From Opitutales bacterium (lineage in GTDB: Bacteria > Verrucomicrobiota > Verrucomicrobiia > Opitutales > T3Sed10-336), in contig JAFIGF010000230.1 in the NCBI GenBank assembly GCA_020831535.1, forward strand, positions 1 through 36,054: DNA of 36,054 nt. Direction: 5' to 3'. The position numbers and the translations under genes are program-made. The notes beneath the pieces were generated by a model that saw only the letters and a program-made list of their open reading frames with translations, was not told the DNA's origin and searched no databases. Below, piece after piece: positions 32,796-36,054 of the stretch (position 1 is its first letter; each line of letters starts with the position of its first letter).

Positions 32796-34178
32796 TCAAG
32801 GGTTGAGCAGGCCGGAGGTGGAGACCCGGGTAAAGGTGATGGAACCGCGGGCCCGCAGGATGTCCTTATGGAGGCCGGTAAATTCCTCCTGATAAGCACC
32901 GGTGAAGCTGTGCTCCTGGGCCAGAAATTCCGAGGGAACGGTAAATCGGATGTTGCGGACCAGGTCATACCCGTTCTGCAAGTCGGGGTGATACTTGTGG
33001 CGAAACGGATTGAGCGGATGAGCCGCCGGCAACGTGAGCGTCGCCCCGAAGGTCGGCTGATCGAGAGCCTGTGGAAGATCAATCGTACCTCCTGCCCCCA
33101 ATTCAAGTCCGGCAACGCCTGCGGGGAGATGGGCCGTACTGAAACGCTGACCGATCAGGTGCCCGCCACGTCGCACCACCCCATCGTGCTCCGCCAGCTT
33201 GGCGGGCACGGTGATGATCACGTTTTGGGGCTCCGCCGGGCTCTCCACCCGGGTTTGCATAAGGGTAGCCTCGGGGAGCAGACGGCCTACGCCAGCCTCA
33301 TCGACATGCAGGATCACCCGCTGCAGGAAAGGTGCCGGGGCGGGTGTCCATTCGCCGTTCGCCACCTCCTGGACTTCGGACAACTCCGCGTTGCCCACCC
33401 AGAGCCCGGTGAAGGCAGTCGGCAGGAGGACAAATTCATGGTTCATCAGGTCAGCGATTTCAGCACCGGAAAGCGCCCGGTCATAAACGGCTACATCTCC
33501 CAATATTCCGGCCAAGTACTCCGTCTCACCGGCGAAATTCGCTCCGAGGTGCAGGGGATGAGTCGTATCGCCAAAGACAATCCCCGGACTGGCAAATTCG
33601 GAATCCAGATTTCCGTTAAGATAAAACCGCACAAAATGCCCGTCGTAGGTGACGGCGACATGAAAAGTGTCCCCTCCGGTTTGACGAAAGTTCCCGGTAC
33701 TGAAGAAGGTGCCCCCACCCGATCCCCCCGGCGGAGTGAATGAATTGGCAAAAAAAGCCAGGCGGTAGTCATCTTCTTCCTCTACGCTTTGCACATGCGA
33801 AAAAAGAAAGAGATAAGGAGCCGTCGAGCCGCCCTTACTTACCATTGTATTCCAGGTAAACTGGCCGGCCGGAGCGATTCTTGCCGCAATGGTCAACTCC
33901 GTGCTAACGGAGTTCCCCAGACTGGCGTCGGTAACCGCAAAATATTCCCGGTTGTCGTAATCAAAAAGCACCCCCAAGTCACTCCCATTCCAGTTCGGCG
34001 GTTGCCCGTCCAAGCTGCTGAAAACAGCCTCTTGCCCATGGATATCCGCAGCGATATTGCCACTCTCCTCATTAAGGGGAAAGTAAACGATCAAGCCATC
34101 ATGCAAATTGGCTGAAGCGGTGGCGGAGAATACAAAAGAGAGCGCCAAAGCCCGGGAAAGAGTGGAGAAGGTTTTCAT
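32796..34178 (-). CDS. secreted LamG-domain protein
   Basis: A 460-aa exported protein with a signal peptide (MKTFSTLSRALALSFVFSATASA). It is immediately followed by a LamG/concanavalin-like domain at about residues 24-250: DGLIVYFPLNEESGN, LTIAARIAPAGQFTWNTMVSKGG, FHVAVTYDGHFVRFYLNGNL and GILGDVAVYDRALSGAEIADL. The C-terminal 200 residues (TAFTGLWVGNAELSEVQEV to the end) form a second, beta-rich region seen in similar verrucomicrobial proteins but with no name I can give. LamG domains bind glycans or proteins. The domain is clearly paralogous to the LamG domain of the giant protein encoded next. The stop overlaps the possible TTG start of the giant gene, so the two are probably co-translated. 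Confidence 0.82.
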   Translation of the reverse strand: MKTFSTLSRALALSFVFSATASANLHDGLIVYFPLNEESGNIAADIHGQEAVFSSLDGQPPNWNGSDLGVLFDYDNREYFAVTDASLGNSVSTELTIAARIAPAGQFTWNTMVSKGGSTAPYLFLFSHVQSVEEEDDYRLAFFANSFTPPGGSGGGTFFSTGNFRQTGGDTFHVAVTYDGHFVRFYLNGNLDSEFASPGIVFGDTTHPLHLGANFAGETEYLAGILGDVAVYDRALSGAEIADLMNHEFVLLPTAFTGLWVGNAELSEVQEVANGEWTPAPAPFLQRVILHVDEAGVGRLLPEATLMQTRVESPAEPQNVIITVPAKLAEHDGVVRRGGHLIGQRFSTAHLPAGVAGLELGAGGTIDLPQALDQPTFGATLTLPAAHPLNPFRHKYHPDLQNGYDLVRNIRFTVPSEFLAQEHSFTGAYQEEFTGLHKDILRARGSITFTRVSTSGLLNP

Positions 34179-34231
34179 AGCGGTTACTCGAAAAGGTTGA
34201 TAGAAAGAGGGTAAATGGGGCGCGATTGAAT

Positions 34232-35242
34232 TTACGGTGAGGCATCCCCAATGGGTACCGACCGGAGGGAAATGTGATAGTCCACTCCTCCCCCGCGCAG
34301 GCCCAATAATGCGTAGTCGCCCGAACCATTGGCCGGGCGACTGAGGTTCATCCGCATCCGTTGCCCAGGTTCCAGGGAAAACTGATGGCTACTCTGGGGC
34401 GGGGAATCAGCGCCACCCAAAGTCAACAGGGTCGGCATTCCGCCCTCACTCGACAAGGCCAGGGAAATCGGCAGTTGACCGCGATTGTCAACCCTTCCAC
34501 TTAGTGGTGGCACTCCACGCTCTAAGGACAGGTGGCCCAACCGACCTACCGGAAGACTCAAATGAACCGGACCCTGAAATCCGGTTCCCTCCCCACACCA
34601 AACCCAATAGGCCATTCCCCGGCGAATCGTTTCCTGGGGATGCACCGCCTGCCACTCCCCGTTCACCAGCTTGCGGATTTTAAGATCCTTATGCGCCCGC
34701 GATCCGGCGAACCAACGGGCAAAGGTCGGAGGTTGCTCCGCATCGACATCAAACCCAACCAAATTAAAAGCCGGGGCACTCCATTGCACCGGCCGGTAAA
34801 CAGGTTCTCCCCGAACAACCAAGGTCGTTGGTTCCGAGGCTTTGATCAGCATGCCCCGACGCGCCTGCAAACGGAACAGAGTGTTCATAAAGGCCGTCGG
34901 ATGGTCGGACGGATGCCAGACGTTCCATTCGGATACCTTGACCGGTTCAGCTTCCGGATCGGTCAGGGACTCCACTCGCGACCGCTCGGGAATCCACACC
35001 TGACACTCCTCAATCGGCAATCCGGCGAAAAGTACATTCGGATCAGGCTCTTCAGGTTCGACATAAAGATAGACCGCGTTCCACCCCGCCGTCAGCTCAA
35101 TCACCTGATTCATTTTTGCGGTCGTTGCTTCCACCCCCTCCAACTTTGGTGCATTCCCAATAGCCAGCATTACCACTAAAACCAGGGGAAGCATTCGTTC
35201 ACAATACATCAATGATTTGTTAAAGGGTATGATATCGTGCAT
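34232..35242 (-). CDS. secreted protein of unknown function, first gene of cluster
   Basis: Up to 336 aa. A hydrophobic signal segment (MLPLVLVVMLAIGNAP) lies near the start. The true start could be the ATG at 35242, 35209 or 35194; the later two give a cleaner signal peptide, and none has a Shine-Dalgarno sequence. The mature part starts with IELTAGWNAVYLYVEP and continues with LPIEECQVWIPERSRVESL, EWNVWHPSD and AYWVWCGEGTGF. It is Trp-rich, beta-rich and free of known catalytic motifs. I know the 'GWN-x-V' start from secreted proteins of Verrucomicrobia, but no function is assigned. It is the promoter-proximal gene of the six-gene run and lies 53 bp before the LamG gene. Confidence 0.72.
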   Translation of the reverse strand: MHDIIPFNKSLMYCERMLPLVLVVMLAIGNAPKLEGVEATTAKMNQVIELTAGWNAVYLYVEPEEPDPNVLFAGLPIEECQVWIPERSRVESLTDPEAEPVKVSEWNVWHPSDHPTAFMNTLFRLQARRGMLIKASEPTTLVVRGEPVYRPVQWSAPAFNLVGFDVDAEQPPTFARWFAGSRAHKDLKIRKLVNGEWQAVHPQETIRRGMAYWVWCGEGTGFQGPVHLSLPVGRLGHLSLERGVPPLSGRVDNRGQLPISLALSSEGGMPTLLTLGGADSPPQSSHQFSLEPGQRMRMNLSRPANGSGDYALLGLRGGGVDYHISLRSVPIGDASP

Positions 35243-35665
35243 CGCTTTTATGGTATGATTGTAAAACAGAGTATAACGGGGGCTTATTTTTAGTTGTAAT
35301 TCTATTTTTACAAGAACAAAATCACGAAACGCTTTAATTTACAAAAACTTAACGATACTGATGCTTTAGTTCAGGAAAAAATGGCTAATGTGAGACCAGG
35401 GTGTTTCCGAGGCACCAGGAGTATTGCGCACAGGGGCACAAGGCCCCCGTTCGCTTTTTGCCCCAAGCGGGGACCTCGTGTCCCTGCGCGGAGTGCTTCC
35501 AGCCAAGGACATAAGACACGCTCCACCACACCGCGCGGGCCGCTTTCCCTGTCGCGCCGTAGCTTTAGCGAAGGCGGAAGCGGTTGCGCGGAACACTCCA
35601 ACCCCGCGAGTCTCTTAATCGCATATTCCAGCTCCGCTGGTGGCGCCACTTGTGTGAGGCTCAGA
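35243..35665. other. intergenic region with promoter and two palindromic structures
   Basis: No credible gene. 35243-35345 is AT-rich and holds the candidate promoter for the leftward cluster. 35400-35520 is an imperfect inverted repeat centred near 35457 (arms around GGGGCACAAGGCCCCC and GGGGACCTCGTGTCCC). 35531-35591 is a nested hairpin (CCGCGC/GCGCGG outside, CCGCTTTCC/GGAAGCGG inside) around GTAGCTTTAGCGAAGGCGG, a sequence type widespread as intergenic repeats in related bacteria. Open frames through this GC-rich stretch are repeat-derived. Confidence 0.65.
35270..35299 (-). promoter_or_regulatory. candidate promoter of the secreted-protein cluster
   Basis: On the - strand TTACAA (35299-35294) and TATACT (35275-35270) are separated by 18 bp in an AT-rich stretch. 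The predicted transcription start near 35263 is about 20 nt before the first possible ATG at 35242. It is the only good promoter-like pair ahead of the six-gene run. Confidence 0.5.
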
Positions 35666-36054
35666 ACTCTTGATTCCAGTGAAGTAAAGGTGACACCAAT
35701 GGAATTTTGTTAAGGTAGAAGGCGCACGCATTTGGTAAGTCCCAGAGGGACGGCAAGAGGATAGCCGTGGATGAAAATCCACGGAATAGGCATCACACCC
35801 CAATAGAATGCCTCGCAGAGCGAGAGCAGGAGGGGTGGCGCTCGGTGTTGGGCTAATGGGAATGGCACTCGGTTAAGGACGTAATCGACCGCCTTTTGCC
35901 TGAAGATATATGCGCCAACGAAAAAGGAGCCGCGTGCTTTAGCCGCGGAAAGCAAATCGCAGACGGCGGCTAAAGCACGCCGCTCCCCCCATTAACCCCG
36001 TAACCGAGTGTCATTCTGGGATATGGAAGAAACCCAAGCCCCACCCTCTCCGGT
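35666..36054. repeat. long palindromic dispersed repeat, copy 2 (interrupted, runs off window)
   Basis: 35666-35862 matches copy 1 (17637-17834) in the same orientation, with a few substitutions and one base fewer at the C run near 35801. It includes the CCGTGGAT-GAAA-ATCCACGG hairpin (35765-35784) and the 19-bp arm AATGCCTCGCAGAGCGAGA. At the centre of the palindrome about 165 bp are inserted (about 35860-36026). The match to copy 1 then resumes (AAACCCAAGCC, CCACCCTCTC) to the window end. The right-hand arms lie outside the window. Confidence 0.82.
35861..36015. mobile_element. palindromic insertion within repeat copy 2
   Basis: It is bounded by inverted 15-bp ends, AATGGCACTCGGTTA (35861-35875) and TAACCGAGTGTCATT (36001-36015), with one mismatch. 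Inside is a second inverted repeat with 21-bp arms (35926-35946 and 35966-35986, one mismatch) around GTGCTTTAGCCGC. It is absent from copy 1. It carries no gene, so it would be a non-autonomous element. Confidence 0.6.

Noticed and set aside
35366..35713. Small open frames in the region after the cluster promoter
   Set aside because: They run through palindromic repeats in several frames, a usual source of spurious proteins.

Overview
The window looks like a chromosomal segment of a Gram-negative, probably anaerobic or facultative member of the Verrucomicrobiota (Opitutae-like). This is inferred from several features together: a PEP-CTERM protein beside LamG/Calx-beta/thrombospondin-3 secreted proteins, a C-terminal domain typical of that phylum, a 'four helix bundle suffix' gene, a one-piece pyruvate:ferredoxin oxidoreductase, and abundant palindromic intergenic repeats. 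Shine-Dalgarno signals are mostly weak. No rRNA, tRNA, CRISPR array or transposase was seen.

Region 1 (1-6102, + strand) is core metabolism. It holds the C-terminal part of a ResB-like protein and a large CcsA/ResC-type cytochrome c biogenesis protein (system II). These are followed by a YbfF-like alpha/beta hydrolase, a KamA-family radical SAM aminomutase, ClpS, and a DUF2017-like gene overlapping clpS. Region 2 (6176-11762) has a pyruvate:ferredoxin oxidoreductase (nifJ) with its usual dihydroorotate-dehydrogenase-like companion on the - strand, and a divergent sugar-isomerase-like TIM barrel. Region 3 (11776-15282) has a small membrane protein with a possible leaderless promoter, a DMT-family transporter broken by one frameshift, and a Phd/YefM-type antitoxin translationally coupled to a zeta-type toxin. 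It ends with a convergent four-helix-bundle gene; ATGGAC-type short tandem repeats run through the ends of those last genes. Region 4 (15374-17513, - strand) is a compact three-gene unit: two membrane proteins around a Tat-exported aldo/keto reductase.

Region 5 (18222-35242, - strand) is the most unusual part: six genes with gaps of 53 bp or less, all predicted to be exported. In transcription order they are a 336-aa secreted protein, a LamG protein, a giant protein of about 3,460 aa, a TSP3/Calx-beta protein, a PEP-CTERM protein and a parvulin-type (PpiC) lipoprotein foldase. The giant protein has SBBP-like, LamG and EF-hand segments. Its helical region and final beta region look similar to the end of Tc-toxin A subunits. 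I read the cluster as one export and assembly unit for a very large surface or secreted protein, with the PpiC lipoprotein as a likely dedicated periplasmic foldase.

The 17-kb cluster is bracketed by two direct copies of a long palindromic repeat element (17637-17945 and 35666 to the window end), 18,029 bp apart. The second copy is interrupted by another palindromic insertion and lies next to two more palindromic structures. The cluster may therefore be a repeat-bounded accessory island.
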